Shown here: one piece after another, positions 17,993 through 28,314 of the stretch
Position numbering within the stretch: position 1 is the first letter of the stretch
Layout of the letters: the number at the start of each line of letters is the position of its first letter
Assembly: GCF_005405205.1 (NCBI RefSeq)
Contig: NZ_BJDP01000007.1
Location: 62,001-126,000 of the forward strand
Direction of reading: 5' to 3'
Length of the DNA stretch: 64,000 bases
Source of the DNA: Enterococcus pingfangensis
GTDB taxonomy: Bacteria > Bacillota > Bacilli > Lactobacillales > Enterococcaceae
Program-made: the position numbers and the translations under genes
The notes under the pieces: model-generated
Databases searched by the model: none
Told to the model about the DNA's origin: nothing
Seen by the model: only the letters and a program-made list of their open reading frames with translations

Positions 17993-18283
17993 TCACCTCG
18001 GGGTACAACTATCTTTTGCCTTTGCTAATAATTTTAAGAACTCGCGTTTTTTATTGATAATACGATCTTCTAGTTCTGCCAATTCTTTCGGGTCATCATC
18101 TAATGAAAGCTGTGCCCGCTTAGTTTCCATGCGCAATAAGTCATGTTTCATCCGTTCTAATTTACGCGACGTCAAAACATTGACCTTTTTTATCTTTTGT
18201 TTAACGATTTTACGTTCTTCCGGGCTCAACTTTTCAAATTCTTGATGAAGAGCCTTCATCCGTTCTTCAAATTCCGTAGTCAT
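17993..18283 (-). CDS. Small charged coiled-coil protein upstream of nhaP
   Basis: 96 residues from MTTEFEERMKALHQEF, almost entirely charged helix with heptad-like Leu/Met spacing, ending KLLAKAKDSCTPR with a single Cys. No signal peptide or membrane segment. I do not recognise a family. AAGGAGG lies 11 bases before the ATG at 18283; the longer frame to 18325 would start inside a region without a ribosome site. Its stop lies four bases before nhaP, suggesting a role linked to the antiporter, but this is only context. Confidence 0.7.
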   Translation of the reverse strand: MTTEFEERMKALHQEFEKLSPEERKIVKQKIKKVNVLTSRKLERMKHDLLRMETKRAQLSLDDDPKELAELEDRIINKKREFLKLLAKAKDSCTPR

Positions 18284-18364
18284 TTTAGACTGTGCCTCCT
18301 TGAAAATATCCAAAAAAAGGATCATTTACAAACTGCCTACACTGTAACAGGATTTTTCCAATAT

Positions 18365-18398
18365 TGCAAAAAGAACCTGAAAAAATTTTTCAGGTTCT
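18365..18398 (-). terminator. Terminator after rbfA
   Basis: AGAACCTGAAAAA and TTTTTCAGGTTCT form a 13-bp stem with almost no loop, followed on the minus strand by TTTTTG. It ends the rimP-to-rbfA operon. Confidence 0.82.
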
Positions 18399-18405
18399 AA
18401 CGAAT

Positions 18406-18753
18406 TTATTCTTTATTTAAATCTCGGATCAGCTGATCGATTTTAGAACCGTATTCAACTGATTCATCTAATTCAAAAAACAATTCAGGTGTCTTGTAGA
18501 TCGATAATGCATGGCCTAGCTCACGCCGAACCAAACCGCTTGCTTTATTCAATCCTTCTTGAGCTTTTTCCTTATCTGAAGCTTTATCAGATAATAAGCT
18601 GTAGTAAATCGTCGCTTGTTGCAAGTCGCCAGTAACGTGGACATCAGTGATATTCACATTTTGGACCCGCGGATCACGAACTTTTTTTCGTAAGACGTCA
18701 TTGACTTCTTTTAAAATTTCTTGAGCAAGACGACGATCGCGATAATTTGGCAT
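18406..18753 (-). CDS. rbfA: 30S ribosome-binding factor A
   Basis: 115-residue KH-type factor for late 30S maturation (16S rRNA 5' end). Starts [21 protein letters not shown], with RDPRV and the conserved ATIYYSLL strand and [23 protein letters not shown] segment. Start 18753 is chosen because GGAGG lies at correct distance; the longer frame extends into infB. Last gene of the nusA-infB operon, 19 bases after the infB stop. Confidence 0.96.
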   Translation of the reverse strand: MPNYRDRRLAQEILKEVNDVLRKKVRDPRVQNVNITDVHVTGDLQQATIYYSLLSDKASDKEKAQEGLNKASGLVRRELGHALSIYKTPELFFELDESVEYGSKIDQLIRDLNKE

Positions 18754-18772
18754 AGCGATAGCCTCCTTAAAA

Positions 18773-21382
18773 CTATTTTTGTTTGATTTCTTCCATAACA
18801 AAGCCTTCGATTACATCATCAACTTTGATATCATTGAAGTTTTCGATCATTGCGCCACATTCGTAGCCCATCTTAACTTCTTTCACATCATCTTTGAAGC
18901 GTTTCAAGCTGGCAAGCTTGCCTTCAAGGATAACGATTCCGTCACGGATGATCCGAACGCCGCTATCGCGTTGAATAGAGCCTTCGTTGACGTAACAACC
19001 AGCGATCGTTCCGACTTTAGAAACTTTATACGTTTCACGAACTGTCATTTGACCAGTGATTTTTTCTTCATACTCAGGATCAAGCATACCCTTCATCGCT
19101 GTTTCGATTTCTTCGATTGCTTTATAGATGATCCGGTGTAGACGAATATCTACTTCTTCAGCTGATGCTTGTTGTTTTGCTTGCGGTGTTGGTCGAACAT
19201 TGAATCCAATGATGATCGCATTACTTGCTGCTGCTAAAGTGACATCACTTTCGTTGATTGCACCAACAGCTGAATGGACGATCTTCACACGAACGCCTTC
19301 AACATCGATTTTTTTCAATGATGCTGATAATGCTTCGGCAGAACCTTGTACGTCAGCTTTGATGATCACGTTGACTTCTTTTAATTCACCCTCTTTAAGG
19401 GATTCAAACAAGTTATCTAATGTCACACGAGCATTGGCACTGCGATGTTCTAAGACTGCACGTTTAGCACGTTCTTCACCTGCTGCACGAGCTGTTTTTT
19501 CATCGTCGAAGATCGCAAAACGATCGCCGGCTTGAGGAACATCGTTCAATCCTGTGATTTCTACTGGTGTTGCTGGTCCAGCCGTTTTTTCACGACGACC
19601 AATATCATTAGTCATGACACGAACCCGACCATAAGTATTGCCGACAACGATTGGATCGCCGACTTTCATTGTACCTTGTTGAACCAATAAGGTCGCAACC
19701 GGTCCTTTTCCTTTATCTAAACGGGCTTCGATAACCGTTCCGATACCGTGTTGTGTCGGATCAGATTTCAGATCTTCCACTTCGGCAACTAGTAAGATCA
19801 TTTCTAACAATTCATCAATATTTTGATTGAATTTCGCTGAAATTTCTACAAAGATCGTGTCGCCGCCCCAGGCTTCAGGAATCAATTCGTATTCGCTTAA
19901 TTCTTGCATTACGTGTTGCGGGTTGGCACCTGGTTTATCGATTTTATTCACTGCTACGATAATTGGCACTTTTGCCGCTTTCGCGTGGTTGATTGCTTCG
20001 ATTGTTTGCGGCATCACACCATCATCAGCCGCTACGACTAAGATCGTGATGTCTGTAATACTTGCTCCGCGAGCCCGCATACTTGTGAAGGCCGCGTGTC
20101 CTGGTGTATCCAAGAAAGTGATCGGCTTACCGTCGATATCGATTTGGTACGCACCAATATGTTGTGTGATCCCACCGGCTTCTCCGCTAGTTACACGTGA
20201 ATGACGCAACGTATCTAGCAAGGTTGTTTTACCATGGTCAACGTGTCCCATGATAGTTACTACTGGTGGACGAGAAACTAAGTTTTCTTCATTGACATCT
20301 TCTGTGTCAAAGAAACGATCGATATCAGCGACATCAATTGTAACTTTCTCTTGTGACTCGATCCCGTAGTCTGTTGCGAGTAATTCGATCGTGTCTTTAT
20401 CTAATGGTTGGTTTTGGTTGACCATAACACCCATCATAAATAATTTTTTAATGATTTCAGCTGGCTCGCGATGAATTTTCTTCGCGATGTCTGCCACATT
20501 CATGCCTTCTGTATACTCTAATACTTCTGGCAATTCACGGAATTTACGTGGCGGTACTGCAGGTTTTTGGCTTTGTTGCTGTCTGCCTTTTTTACCTTTT
20601 TTGTTAAATCTATTTTTATTGCGATTTTGATTGCCGCCAAAACTATTGTTACGGTTTTGATTGCTGCCTTGATTTGAACGCTGACCTTGGTTACCGCTTT
20701 GTGCGGGACGTTGTCCTTGGTTTTGGCGCTGTGCATTGTTTGTTCCACTTTGCGCTGGACGTTGTCCTTGATTTTGACGTTGCGCATTATTTGTTCCACT
20801 TTGTGCTGGACGTTGTCCTTGATTTTGACGTTGCGCATTATTTGTTCCACTTTGTGCTGGACGTTGTCCTTGGTTTTGACGTTGCGCATTGTTTGTTCCG
20901 CTTTGTGCGGGACGTTGTCCTTGGTTTTGACGTTGCGCATTATTTGTTCCGCTTTGTGCGGGACGTTGTCCTTGGTTTTGGCGCTGTGCATTATTCGTTC
21001 CGCTTTGCGCTGGACGTTGCGTGTTGTTTGGATTGCTTTGTGTTGGGCGTTGCCCTTGATTTGAACGGTTTGCGTTCGCTGAGTTGTTTGGTTTATTAGT
21101 TTGTGTCAAGTCTTTATTTCCTTTTCTATTCTGGAAATTTGGGTTGTTCTTCGAGCTCTTTCCATGGAATTTTGATTTTTCGTGCTGGTTAGCTGATGGT
21201 TTTGCTTGAGTAGTTTGTTGCGGCTTGCTAGAAAAAGCTTGTTTCAATTTTGATTCATCATCTCCGGATAATGTACCCATATGGTTTTTAACTTCCATAC
21301 CTAAAGACTGTGCTTTTTCTACGACATCCTTATTTGATTGATTCACTTCTTTGGCAAATTCGTATACTCTCTTTTTTCCCAT
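18773..21382 (-). CDS. infB: Translation initiation factor IF-2, with repeat-expanded N-terminal region
   Basis: 869-residue GTPase that places fMet-tRNA on the 30S subunit. N-terminal IF2_N helix (1-50), then a disordered Gln/Asn/Arg-rich region (about 55-275) containing six tandem copies of a 17-residue unit (residues 123-224), a second IF2_N-like module (about 290-340), the G domain with [17 protein letters not shown] and NKIDKP, then domains II-IV to the end. The conserved C-terminal two thirds are standard; the repeat region is variable in the family. Lies between rplGA and rbfA in the classical order. Confidence 0.98.
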   Translation of the reverse strand: MGKKRVYEFAKEVNQSNKDVVEKAQSLGMEVKNHMGTLSGDDESKLKQAFSSKPQQTTQAKPSANQHEKSKFHGKSSKNNPNFQNRKGNKDLTQTNKPNNSANANRSNQGQRPTQSNPNNTQRPAQSGTNNAQRQNQGQRPAQSGTNNAQRQNQGQRPAQSGTNNAQRQNQGQRPAQSGTNNAQRQNQGQRPAQSGTNNAQRQNQGQRPAQSGTNNAQRQNQGQRPAQSGNQGQRSNQGSNQNRNNSFGGNQNRNKNRFNKKGKKGRQQQSQKPAVPPRKFRELPEVLEYTEGMNVADIAKKIHREPAEIIKKLFMMGVMVNQNQPLDKDTIELLATDYGIESQEKVTIDVADIDRFFDTEDVNEENLVSRPPVVTIMGHVDHGKTTLLDTLRHSRVTSGEAGGITQHIGAYQIDIDGKPITFLDTPGHAAFTSMRARGASITDITILVVAADDGVMPQTIEAINHAKAAKVPIIVAVNKIDKPGANPQHVMQELSEYELIPEAWGGDTIFVEISAKFNQNIDELLEMILLVAEVEDLKSDPTQHGIGTVIEARLDKGKGPVATLLVQQGTMKVGDPIVVGNTYGRVRVMTNDIGRREKTAGPATPVEITGLNDVPQAGDRFAIFDDEKTARAAGEERAKRAVLEHRSANARVTLDNLFESLKEGELKEVNVIIKADVQGSAEALSASLKKIDVEGVRVKIVHSAVGAINESDVTLAAASNAIIIGFNVRPTPQAKQQASAEEVDIRLHRIIYKAIEEIETAMKGMLDPEYEEKITGQMTVRETYKVSKVGTIAGCYVNEGSIQRDSGVRIIRDGIVILEGKLASLKRFKDDVKEVKMGYECGAMIENFNDIKVDDVIEGFVMEEIKQK
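20711..21016 (-). repeat. Six tandem 51-bp repeats inside infB
   Basis: Exactly six in-frame units of 51 bases encode [17 protein letters not shown] (17 residues, protein positions 123-224). Units differ only at synonymous sites, e.g. GCGCATTATT versus GCGCATTGTT and GCTGG versus GCGGG on the plus strand. A truncated seventh unit (RPAQSG) follows. Purifying selection on the peptide and a potential for copy-number change are suggested. Confidence 0.95.
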
Positions 21383-21394
21383 GCAATCACCTTC

Positions 21395-21697
21395 CTAACC
21401 TGTTATTAACGTCATAATTTTGTTGGCGAATCCTCGATCTAAAACCCCGATAACTTTTCGAGGTTTTCCGATTGCGCCTAAAATCTCTCCTTGAGTAAAT
21501 TCGATAAAACATGCCGTTTGGTAATACTTACTTTTATCTAATAATTTTTTTTGAGTGTTGTCACTCGCATCAGTAGTGACGATTACAAGCTTCACTTTAT
21601 TTTTGCGAATCTCATTGATCGTCATTTCTTCCCCTGTGATCAGTTTGCCTGCACGCATTGCAAGGCCTAACATGTTCAAGGCCTTCTGTTTATTCAT
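21395..21697 (-). CDS. rplGA: L7Ae/L30e-family ribosome-associated protein (YlxQ)
   Basis: 100-residue protein of the L7Ae/L30e/S12e family (YlxQ, also called RplGA), which binds kink-turn RNA. Starts MNKQKALNMLGLAMRAGKLITGEE and keeps the GxAxRAGKlxxG core and VIVTTDASDNTQKK. Overlaps the end of rnpM by eight bases and precedes infB, the standard Firmicutes order. Confidence 0.93.
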   Translation of the reverse strand: MNKQKALNMLGLAMRAGKLITGEEMTINEIRKNKVKLVIVTTDASDNTQKKLLDKSKYYQTACFIEFTQGEILGAIGKPRKVIGVLDRGFANKIMTLITG

Positions 21698-21986
21698 TGC
21701 CGAAGAGCTCTTTTCTGGCTTTTTGGTGCTTCACATAATCAAGTAGTTCTTGATAAAATTCATCGCTCAAATCCGTTCCCAGTGTCCGGTCTAAGACACG
21801 CTTTTTCCACGCCTCTTCAACTTCAGCCGGCTCCAATGCAACATAGGCGCCGCGGCCTGGTTTTTTACCTGAAGGATCAATCGAAACATCGCCTTCTTTT
21901 GATTTGGCAATGCGAATCAAATCTTTTTTAGGGAACATTTCACCGGAAACAACCGATTTACGCAAAGGAACTTTTCTCTTCTTCAT
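21690..21986 (-). CDS. rnpM: YlxR-family RNase P modulator
   Basis: 98-residue YlxR protein; Bacillus YlxR was renamed RnpM because it binds RNase P RNA. Family hallmarks: MKKRKVPLRKSVVSGEMFPKKDLIRI and the GRGAYV loop in DPSGKKPGRGAYVAL. Start at 21986 has GGGAGG upstream; a longer frame adds five residues. It sits between nusA and rplGA and overlaps rplGA, so coupled translation is likely. Confidence 0.92.
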   Translation of the reverse strand: MKKRKVPLRKSVVSGEMFPKKDLIRIAKSKEGDVSIDPSGKKPGRGAYVALEPAEVEEAWKKRVLDRTLGTDLSDEFYQELLDYVKHQKARKELFGNE

Positions 21987-22005
21987 TTGCTGTCCTCCCA
22001 TTAGT

Positions 22006-23166
22006 TTATTCTTCCGTTTGATCAGAAGTGCTGTTATCTTCGGTCAAATCCGGAGTTACTTCTTCTACTTCTTCAGTTGCAACGGGTTCAATTTCTTCAA
22101 CTTCTGATTCTTCATAGTTTGCGTAAAATTCTTCCATGTCAGATTCAGATTTGATATCGATTTTGTGTGCTGTTAATTTAGCAGCAAGCCGCGCATTTTG
22201 TCCGCGTTTTCCGATTGCTAGTGATAGTTGATAATCTGGAACTACAACCGTACAAACTTTCGGATTGTTGATATCAAAGATTACATCTTCAACTTGAGCT
22301 GGATTCAACGAGTTTGCAATAAATACTGCAGGATCTTCATTCCACTCAACGATATCCATATTTTCGCCTTTTAATTCATTGACGATTGCTTGGACCCGTT
22401 GGCCTTTAGGACCTACACAAGTTCCCACTGGATCGATGTTTGGATCCGTTGAACGAACCGCTACTTTTGCGCGATCTCCAGCTTCACGAGCAATGCTGAC
22501 GATTTCCACAATGCCGTCATAGACTTCAGGAATTTCTTGTTCAAATAAGCGGCGCAATAAATCTGGATGACTGCGGCTTACAAAAACTTGTGGTCCTTTT
22601 GAAGTATTTTCTACCCGAGAAACATAGACTTTGATCCGATCATGCGGTTTGTAATGTTCATTGGGTATTTGATCTTGTTTTGAAAGAACCGCTTCGATCT
22701 TCCCTAAATTAACATAGATATAACGATTGTCTTGGCGTTCTACTACACCTTGCATAATATCATTTTCGTAGGCGCTGTATTCGTTATAGATAATGCTGCG
22801 TTCAGCTTCGCGTACACGTTGTAAAATAACTTGCTTCGCTGTTTGAGCAGCAATTCTACCAAAATCCTTTGGTGTCACTTCAAAACGGATCGTATCGCCG
22901 ATTTCATAGGCAGGATTGATTGCCATCGCATCTTTCAACGAAACTTCTAATTGTGAGTCCATAACTTCTTCTGTTACTTCCTTCACCGCATAGACATGGA
23001 TGTCGCCTTTTTTCTCGTTGAATTCAACTTCAACGTTTTGAGATTGACCATAATGACGTTTGTAGGCAGAAACTAACGCCGCCTCCAACGCTTCGATCAC
23101 GATTTCTTTCGAAACACCTTTTTCTGCTTCTAGAGTATCCAAAGCATTTAGCATTTCTTTACTCAT
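22006..23166 (-). CDS. nusA: Transcription termination/antitermination factor NusA
   Basis: 386 residues binding RNA polymerase and nascent RNA. N-terminal polymerase-binding domain (1-125), S1 domain (about 135-200, with MQGVVERQDNRYIYVNLG), KH1 and KH2 (about 230-345, with GTCVGPKGQRVQAIVNEL and AIGKRGQNARLAAKLT), then a short acidic tail rich in Glu/Val. Firmicutes NusA lacks the E. coli AR repeats, as here. Second gene of the operon after rimP. A hairpin in the operon leader may be a NusA-responsive terminator. Confidence 0.98.
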   Translation of the reverse strand: MSKEMLNALDTLEAEKGVSKEIVIEALEAALVSAYKRHYGQSQNVEVEFNEKKGDIHVYAVKEVTEEVMDSQLEVSLKDAMAINPAYEIGDTIRFEVTPKDFGRIAAQTAKQVILQRVREAERSIIYNEYSAYENDIMQGVVERQDNRYIYVNLGKIEAVLSKQDQIPNEHYKPHDRIKVYVSRVENTSKGPQVFVSRSHPDLLRRLFEQEIPEVYDGIVEIVSIAREAGDRAKVAVRSTDPNIDPVGTCVGPKGQRVQAIVNELKGENMDIVEWNEDPAVFIANSLNPAQVEDVIFDINNPKVCTVVVPDYQLSLAIGKRGQNARLAAKLTAHKIDIKSESDMEEFYANYEESEVEEIEPVATEEVEEVTPDLTEDNSTSDQTEE

Positions 23167-23232
23167 CTTAACTTTCCTCCTAGTTCATATTAACGAATCT
23201 ATTTTTCAAAGAAAAATAGGTTTGATTGCTAA

Positions 23233-23706
23233 TTAAAATTCGATCGCAAAGCGGGCTTTCGCGATATTCTTACGCTCAAAGATCATCTCTTTAGTGCGTG
23301 TTTTGATTTTCACTGTCAATGTCAAGTTCTCATCAGTAAATTCTTTCAAGAAGCCCTGATATTGTTTTTCACCATCAATATTTTGATAAAGCGAAATATT
23401 GATATATTGTCCAATTGCTTTGTGGTAATCTTCTTCTTTTTTCAATGGACGTTCGGCCCCTGGTGAAGAAACCTCAAGGAAATATTCTTGCGGGATTGGA
23501 TCTGGATCAACTAAATCCAGCTTCTCGCTAAGTTTTTCACTGACAAAGGCGCATTCCTCAATATCGATACCGCCTTCTTTATCGATAAATACTCTTAAAA
23601 ACCAACTTTTTCCTTCTTTGACGAATTCCACTTCGACTAACTCAAAATTCTGCTCATCCAAAATGGGAGTTACTAAGTCAGTCACTGTTTCGACTACACT
23701 GCTCAA
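23233..23706 (-). CDS. rimP: Ribosome maturation factor RimP
   Basis: 157 residues; assists 30S assembly. Signature parts: [42 protein letters not shown] and [15 protein letters not shown]. Start codon is TTG at 23706 (TTG-AGC-AGT), supported by AAAGGAGG seven bases upstream; no in-frame ATG fits. First gene of the nusA-infB operon, transcribed from the promoter at 23786-23814 through a terminator-like leader hairpin. Confidence 0.94.
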   Translation of the reverse strand: MSSVVETVTDLVTPILDEQNFELVEVEFVKEGKSWFLRVFIDKEGGIDIEECAFVSEKLSEKLDLVDPDPIPQEYFLEVSSPGAERPLKKEEDYHKAIGQYINISLYQNIDGEKQYQGFLKEFTDENLTLTVKIKTRTKEMIFERKNIAKARFAIEF

Positions 23707-23729
23707 ACTGCCAGCCTCCTTTAATCCAT

Positions 23730-23760
23730 TAAAAAGAGTGAGCGAAAAATCCGCTCACTC
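23730..23760 (-). terminator. Terminator-like hairpin in rimP-nusA leader
   Basis: On the minus strand GAGTGAGCG and CGCTCACTC form a perfect 9-bp stem with a 7-base loop, then TTTTT. It lies about 25 bases downstream of the inferred operon promoter start region and 24 bases upstream of the rimP TTG. It can serve as polC terminator, as an attenuator of the nusA operon, or both. Confidence 0.8.
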
Positions 23761-23785
23761 ACCATCAATCTATGATTACTTTGTT

Positions 23786-23814
23786 ATACTAGCACAATTT
23801 CATTGAAAATTCAA
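23786..23814 (-). promoter_or_regulatory. Promoter of rimP-nusA-infB operon
   Basis: Minus strand: -35 TTGAAT (23809-23814), 17-base spacer, -10 TAGTAT (23786-23791) preceded by TGC (extended -10). It lies between polC stop and the leader hairpin. Confidence 0.6.
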
Positions 23815-23872
23815 CCTCAGCATTTTCATGATGAGAGTTTCTTTCATTTTAACCCAGAATTTATCCTTTTCT

Positions 23873-26800
23873 TTACATATCAAAAAGTGAAAGCTGGTTT
23901 TCATCCGGCAGATCTTTCAAGACGCCATGTGTGTCCATGTACTCAATCAATGTCTTCGAAACTTTACCGCGGGAAGCTAAATCTTCTTTCGATAAGAAAA
24001 TCCCGTCTTTACGTGCTTCCACGATTTGGTTGGCAACGTTTAGACCCAGTCCAGGTACTGCACGAAATGGTGCAATCAGCGTGTCACCATCGATCACAAA
24101 ATCATGGGCATCGGATTTATACAGATCGATCATTCCAAAATGGAAATCACGTTCCAGCATTTCATTACACAATTCCAAGACGGTCAACTGATTTTTTTCT
24201 TTCGTCGAAGCGTCCATCCCTTTATCTGTGATAGCTTTCATTGCTGCTTTTACCGCGTCTTTGCCTTTGGCCATCGCCACTAAATCGAAATCATCCGCAC
24301 GCACTGAAAAGTAGGCACAATAATAAAGAATTGGGAAATAAACTTTAAAATAAGCAACCCGCAATGCCATCAGCACATACGCTGCCGCATGGGCTTTAGG
24401 GAACATATATTTGATCTTCGAACATGAATCGATGTACCAATCAGGCACATTGTTTTCTTTCATCGCCGTTAAATAGGTTTCACGTAATTCAGCATCAATT
24501 TTATTCCATTGACCTTTACGAACAGTCTCCATAATTTTGAAGGCCATTCCGCTGTCAAGACCTGCATGGATCAAATAGACCATGATGTCATCCCGACAAC
24601 CAATTACTTGTGCTAAGTTTGCTTCGCCGCGGCTGATCAATTCTTCCGCGTTGCCCAGCCATACATCCGTTCCGTGAGACAAACCAGAAATTTGCAACAA
24701 TTCAGCAAACGTCGTTGGCCCAGTTTCTTCCAACATCCCGCGAACAAATCGCGTCCCAAATTCAGGAATTCCTAATGTTCCCGTTTTAGAATAGATTTGA
24801 TCAGGCTCAACTCCTAAAATTTGCGGACCTGAAAAGATTTTCATCACTTCTGGATCATCTGTTGGGATTGTTTTAGGATCGATTCCTGACAATTCTTGCA
24901 GCATCCGAATCACAGTTGGATCATCGTGTCCTAATATATCAAGTTTCAATACATTGTCATGGATTGAGTGGAAATCAAAGTGTGTTGTTTTCCATTCCGA
25001 ATTGCGGTCATCCGCTGGAAACTGAATCGGCGTAAAATCATAAACATCCATATAATCCGGGATAACGATGATCCCCCCTGGATGTTGCCCAGTCGTCCGT
25101 TTGACACCAGTCGCGCCTTTTGCTAAACGGTCTACTTCGGCATTGCGAAAATGTAAATTATGATCGCGCTCATAGCCTTTAACAAATCCATACGCCGTTT
25201 TATCAGCAACCGTACCGATCGTTCCGGCACGATAAACATATTCTTCACCAAATAATACTTTCGTATAGTTATGAGCTTCAGATTGATAATCACCTGAGAA
25301 GTTTAAATCGATATCGGGAACTTTATCTCCGTGGAAACCTAAGAATGTTTCAAACGGAATGTCGTGTCCATCTTTATACAGCCGTGCATCACATTTAGGA
25401 CAATTTTTTTCCGGCATATCAAAACCAGAACCGTAAGAACCATCTTCAAAAAACTCTGAATACTGGCACTCAGGACAGTAATAATGCGGCGGCAGTGGAT
25501 TTACTTCGGTGATCCCGGTCATCGTTGCGACAAAACTTGAACCAACCGATCCACGCGAGCCAACTAAATAGCCATCCGCATTACTTTTGTGGACTAATTT
25601 TTGGGCGATCAAATAGATCACAGAGAACCCATTGCCGATAATTGAGGTTAGTTCTTTTTCTAACCGTTTTTCAATAATATCTGGCAGCTGATCTCCGTAT
25701 AATTCCCGCGCGCGATCATAACTTAGTTTTTTGATTTCTTCTTCTGAACCAGGAATTTTAGGCGTGTAAAGAGCATCTTTAACTGGGATAATCTCTTCAC
25801 AGCTGTCAACAATCGTATTTGGTCCGTCGACAACGATTTCTTTTGCTAACTCAGGACCTAAAAAGCTGAAGGCTTGCAGCATTTCATCCGTTGTTCGGAA
25901 ATGAACATCCGGCAAACTGTGACGATTTAACGGATTGGCACCGCCCATCGAACTGATCAAAATTTTCCGATAGATTGCTTCTTCTTTATTCAAATAATGT
26001 ACGTCGCCCGTTGCGACAACGGTCTTGTTCAATTCTTTTCCGATCTGAATCAAGTTTCGCAAAATATCTTCTAAGTCTGCTTCACTTTTCACCAACTCTT
26101 GTTCAATCAGTGGCGCGTAAACAGCTTTTGGCATTACTTCAATATAGTCATAGAAAGCCGCCCGATTTTTTGCTTCTTCCACACCTTTTTGCATCATCGC
26201 TTCAAAGATCTCGCCTTGTGAGCAAGCAGAGCCTATTAAAAGATTCTCCCGCATTTTGCTTAATTGCGAACGAGGGATTCGCGGCACCCGTTCAAAATAT
26301 TCCACATTGGACATTGAGATCAGTTTGAATAGATCTTTTAAGCCGTCTTGGTTTTTCGCCAAAATCGTTGCATGGAATGGTCGTGCCCGTTTGTAAGAAT
26401 CCCCTTCGCCTACGTGATCATTCAGCTGATCATGATAATTCATATCATGTTTTTCGATTGCTTCTTTTACAAAGATCCACGCCAAGTGACCGGTAGCTTC
26501 CGCGTCATAAACCGCTCGGTGATGTTGTTCCAAATTGACCCCGAATTTTTTAGTCAAAACGCCTAAACCAAAACGTTTAAATTCAGGATATAAAAACCGC
26601 GCCATTTCCAAAGTATCAATAACGGGATTCGGCGTTTCAGCCATATTGTGTCGAACGTAAGTAGTGTTGATAAACCCGATATCAAACGTCGCGTTGTGGG
26701 CAACGAGGATCGCGCCTTCACAAAATTGTTCAAACAACTCCATGACTTCTTTTTCTGGTTTGGATCCGCGAACCATTTCGTCCGTGATTCCTGTCAAATT

Positions 26801-28216
26801 GATCGTCGTCTCTGACAGTGGATGTCCAGGATCGATAAATTCTTCGAATGTCTCGACTACGTTTCCTTTGTGCATTTTAACCGCAGCCAATTCAATGATC
26901 GTATCGTAAACCGCTGACAAGCCGGTAGTTTCCACGTCAAATACTACATAAGTAGCATCAGTCAATGATTGATGTGCGTCGTTATAGGCAATTGGCACAC
27001 CATCAGAAACAACATTCGCTTCAACGCCGTACAAAATTTTCACGCCGGCTTTTTTTCCTGCCGCATGCGCTTCTGGAAAAGATTGCGCACCGCCATGGTC
27101 TGTAATCGCAATGGCTTTATGTCCCCATTTTCCAGCTTGAGCAACCAATTCACTTGCACTGTTGATCGCATCCATCGTGCTCATATTAGTATGCAAATGT
27201 AATTCTGAACGTTTCTCAGTTGCGGTATCTTGACGTTGCGGATGTTTAATTTCTTGAATATCTTGCGCATTCATAACTAGATCGCGCATGAATGTGTCTT
27301 CTTGGACACTTCCTCGCACACGAATCCAGCTATTATTCGCAATCGCATCAAAAATCGCTTCATCTTTTTCCCCATTAGAGAATTTTTTTACTACAAACGA
27401 TGACGTATAATCCGTCATTTTTAAGATCAAGATCTTCCGTTTTGAGCGCAGTTCCCGGACTTCCTTATCAAAAATAAAACCTTCAATAGTGATCCGACGT
27501 TCTTCTTCGATGATATTTCCCATCGGTGTAATGGACTCGTCTGCCGGGATATTCCGTCCCATTTGGATGGGGCCATCAAATTGAGCGGCACTTTCTTTCT
27601 TCTCTTTTTTCTTTGATTCGTATTGTGCCAAACTAGCAGCCGCTTGTTCTTGCATTACTTGTGCTTGCTCTTTTTTTCGAACTTCAAATTCTTGTAATTT
27701 CTTGTCTGCTTGTTCTTTGTCTACTTCCGGATCGATCCGCAAATGCGGAAACCCGTACGAAACTAAGTTTTCTTCGATCAGCGGTAAATATTGCTGTTTC
27801 AAAAATGGGATGACTGTCTCATTGTCGATCAGCAAAACAATCCGCTTTTCTTGGATCAGCGGCAATGTTTGACTTAAAACTTGCTTGACAAGCGGGGTAT
27901 CGCAATCTTGCTCGCTCAGCGCCAGTTGCCAATAATTTTGTAAGAGCGCTTCTTCGAAATGATCGTCTGCTGGTACAATATGTAATTTTACTTTTGCGAT
28001 CGATTGAAAAGCCAATTGTAATTTTTGATGAAAAGTATAAAACAATTTGGCTGGCCAAATTTGCGGTGTTTGAATAAAAAATTCCCACATACGAGATTTC
28101 TCATGAACAACAACTTCTTGGATTACTGATGCTTGGATTTCTGCAAGTTGCTGCTCAGCCTCAGCCAATTCAATTTGTCGTAATAAATTTTCGAACAGTT
28201 CACGATTTTTAGACAA
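23873..28216 (-). CDS. polC: DNA polymerase III alpha subunit, PolC type
   Basis: 1447-residue replicative polymerase of low-GC Gram-positives with built-in proofreading. Order: N-terminal and OB regions (1-330), first half of the PHP domain with [14 protein letters not shown] (about 335), inserted DnaQ-like 3'-5' exonuclease with [10 protein letters not shown] (about 420-585) and Ex [14 protein letters not shown], remainder of PHP, a zinc motif with CPEC...CPKC (about residues 910-940), palm with [11 protein letters not shown], fingers and C-terminal region. Start codon is TTG at 28216 with AAGGAG at proper distance; the nearby ATG is out of frame. proS, often adjacent upstream, is absent. 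Confidence 0.98.
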   Translation of the reverse strand: MSKNRELFENLLRQIELAEAEQQLAEIQASVIQEVVVHEKSRMWEFFIQTPQIWPAKLFYTFHQKLQLAFQSIAKVKLHIVPADDHFEEALLQNYWQLALSEQDCDTPLVKQVLSQTLPLIQEKRIVLLIDNETVIPFLKQQYLPLIEENLVSYGFPHLRIDPEVDKEQADKKLQEFEVRKKEQAQVMQEQAAASLAQYESKKKEKKESAAQFDGPIQMGRNIPADESITPMGNIIEEERRITIEGFIFDKEVRELRSKRKILILKMTDYTSSFVVKKFSNGEKDEAIFDAIANNSWIRVRGSVQEDTFMRDLVMNAQDIQEIKHPQRQDTATEKRSELHLHTNMSTMDAINSASELVAQAGKWGHKAIAITDHGGAQSFPEAHAAGKKAGVKILYGVEANVVSDGVPIAYNDAHQSLTDATYVVFDVETTGLSAVYDTIIELAAVKMHKGNVVETFEEFIDPGHPLSETTINLTGITDEMVRGSKPEKEVMELFEQFCEGAILVAHNATFDIGFINTTYVRHNMAETPNPVIDTLEMARFLYPEFKRFGLGVLTKKFGVNLEQHHRAVYDAEATGHLAWIFVKEAIEKHDMNYHDQLNDHVGEGDSYKRARPFHATILAKNQDGLKDLFKLISMSNVEYFERVPRIPRSQLSKMRENLLIGSACSQGEIFEAMMQKGVEEAKNRAAFYDYIEVMPKAVYAPLIEQELVKSEADLEDILRNLIQIGKELNKTVVATGDVHYLNKEEAIYRKILISSMGGANPLNRHSLPDVHFRTTDEMLQAFSFLGPELAKEIVVDGPNTIVDSCEEIIPVKDALYTPKIPGSEEEIKKLSYDRARELYGDQLPDIIEKRLEKELTSIIGNGFSVIYLIAQKLVHKSNADGYLVGSRGSVGSSFVATMTGITEVNPLPPHYYCPECQYSEFFEDGSYGSGFDMPEKNCPKCDARLYKDGHDIPFETFLGFHGDKVPDIDLNFSGDYQSEAHNYTKVLFGEEYVYRAGTIGTVADKTAYGFVKGYERDHNLHFRNAEVDRLAKGATGVKRTTGQHPGGIIVIPDYMDVYDFTPIQFPADDRNSEWKTTHFDFHSIHDNVLKLDILGHDDPTVIRMLQELSGIDPKTIPTDDPEVMKIFSGPQILGVEPDQIYSKTGTLGIPEFGTRFVRGMLEETGPTTFAELLQISGLSHGTDVWLGNAEELISRGEANLAQVIGCRDDIMVYLIHAGLDSGMAFKIMETVRKGQWNKIDAELRETYLTAMKENNVPDWYIDSCSKIKYMFPKAHAAAYVLMALRVAYFKVYFPILYYCAYFSVRADDFDLVAMAKGKDAVKAAMKAITDKGMDASTKEKNQLTVLELCNEMLERDFHFGMIDLYKSDAHDFVIDGDTLIAPFRAVPGLGLNVANQIVEARKDGIFLSKEDLASRGKVSKTLIEYMDTHGVLKDLPDENQLSLFDM

Positions 28217-28280
28217 AATGACATCTCCTTCACTTTTTCAAGTATGTTCCAGTATACCTGTTTTTATTTATGATTGCATT

Positions 28281-28312
28281 AGAAAAAGGATCGAAAAAAT
28301 TTCGATCCTTTC
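28281..28312 (-). terminator. Terminator after eep
   Basis: AAAGGATCGAAA and TTTCGATCCTTT (minus strand) form a long AT-capped stem followed by TTTTTC. It lies in the 98-base gap between eep and polC, so polC is expected to have its own promoter. Confidence 0.82.
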
Positions 28313-28314
28313 AT

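Noticed and set aside
20690-21020. CRISPR array
   Set aside because: Repeats are contiguous 51-bp coding units without unique spacers.
20518-21099. Long open frames on both strands over the infB repeat (125-157 codons)
   Set aside because: They are a by-product of the 51-base periodicity and codon use of infB; they lack ribosome sites and their peptides are low-complexity mirror repeats.
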